DNA from: an uncultured Lachnospira sp.
GTDB taxonomy: Bacteria > Bacillota > Clostridia > Lachnospirales > Lachnospiraceae
Length of the DNA stretch: 34,641 nt
NCBI GenBank assembly: GCA_934358235.1
Contig: CAKRKK010000003.1
Coordinates: forward strand, 1-34,641
Direction: 5' to 3'
This document shows, in pieces, positions 34,328 through 34,641 of the stretch (position 1 is the stretch's first letter; each line of letters begins with the position of its first letter). The notes beneath the pieces are model-generated. The model was not told the DNA's origin, made no database searches, and saw only the letters and a program-made list of their open reading frames with translations. Made by a program: the position numbers and the translations under genes.

Positions 34328-34641
34328 TTATCTTTCCTCTTTTTTCTTTATAACTATTGTAGATAAAGCTGTCGCTCCCATAAGAGCAGCTCCTATCAGC
34401 ATAATAAACCATATAATGCTGTGTGATGAATCACCTGACTCTGGATTATTATCTGAGCTGGTAGCTGCAGCTTCTGTGCTTTCATCATTACTGCTATTAG
34501 CAATATCAGAAACATCTAATGTTATATTCTCCTTCTTAGTATCTGATATATTTATACCTGGTACCGATGGTGTTGTTTCTGCTTCTGACGCACCTGTAGT
34601 TGAATCAGCCGGCTTTGTTGTTGGCTTTGTTGGCGCTGGTG
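34328..34641 (-). CDS. C-terminal end of a membrane-anchored surface protein (partial)
   Basis: About 104 residues are visible; the N-terminus lies beyond the right edge. They begin with a Pro/Thr/Lys linker (PAPTKPTTKPADSTTG), pass through a Ser/Asp/Glu-rich stretch (about 30-75), and end in one membrane helix (IIWFIMLIGAALMGATALS) followed by the basic/acidic tail KKKEER. This is the usual C-terminal anchor of an extracellular protein. What the missing outer part does cannot be said. A strong terminator follows. Confidence 0.8.
   Translation of the reverse strand, partial: PAPTKPTTKPADSTTGASEAETTPSVPGINISDTKKENITLDVSDIANSSNDESTEAAATSSDNNPESGDSSHSIIWFIMLIGAALMGATALSTIVIKKKEER

Noticed and set aside
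1..34641. CRISPR array, IS element, tRNA, rRNA or attachment sites
   Set aside because: Looked for on both strands; no spaced direct repeats, transposase, cloverleaf or rRNA segment was recognised.

Overview
The window is AT-rich, with dense genes on the minus strand and one small exception on the plus strand. Gene content, short intergenic gaps and protein style point to an anaerobic Firmicute of the Lachnospiraceae. The signs are AddAB, RF3, a clostridial single-chain PurL, cohesin and cadherin-like surface proteins, and a lipoprotein with a cysteine motif common in that family. The species cannot be settled from the sequence alone.

Reading along the minus strand from the right edge: the C-terminus of a membrane-anchored surface protein ends at a strong terminator (34328-34641). 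A promoter then drives purE-purM-purN-purD (34097 to 30602), with hisS following closely (30537-29275) and ending at a hairpin terminator. A short plus-strand gene for a membrane-anchored, FMN-binding-like protein (28666-29142) lies divergent from addB-addA, which encode the double-strand-break repair helicase-nuclease. Next come prfC (RF3), a dockerin-bearing cell-wall glucosaminidase, and a membrane-anchored cohesin protein. The last two look like an anchor and client pair at the cell surface.

The stretch 15.7-10.2 kb is accessory in character. It holds a fragment resembling the N-terminus of a chemotaxis receptor, a lipoprotein, a large ABC permease with its ATPase, and a decayed GHKL sensor kinase. 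From 10.1 to 6.7 kb a two-gene operon encodes an unrecognised nuclease-like/winged-helix protein and a fusion of a Cas4-like nuclease to a Rad3/XPD-type helicase. From 6.6 to 2.2 kb lies a cluster of four genes: a protein made of about ten 26-residue repeats, a FapA (DUF342) protein, and two paralogous M14-type (AstE/aspartoacylase-like) proteins. One paralog keeps all metal ligands and the other has lost nearly all of them. The window ends inside purL, which has its own promoter.

Housekeeping functions are confidently named: purines, HisRS, RF3 and AddAB. The least described parts are the repeat-FapA-M14/pseudo-M14 cluster, the Cas4-Rad3 operon with its partner, and the cohesin-dockerin pair attached to a peptidoglycan hydrolase. 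No CRISPR array, IS element, rRNA or tRNA gene was seen. No gene-free stretch exceeds 300 bases.
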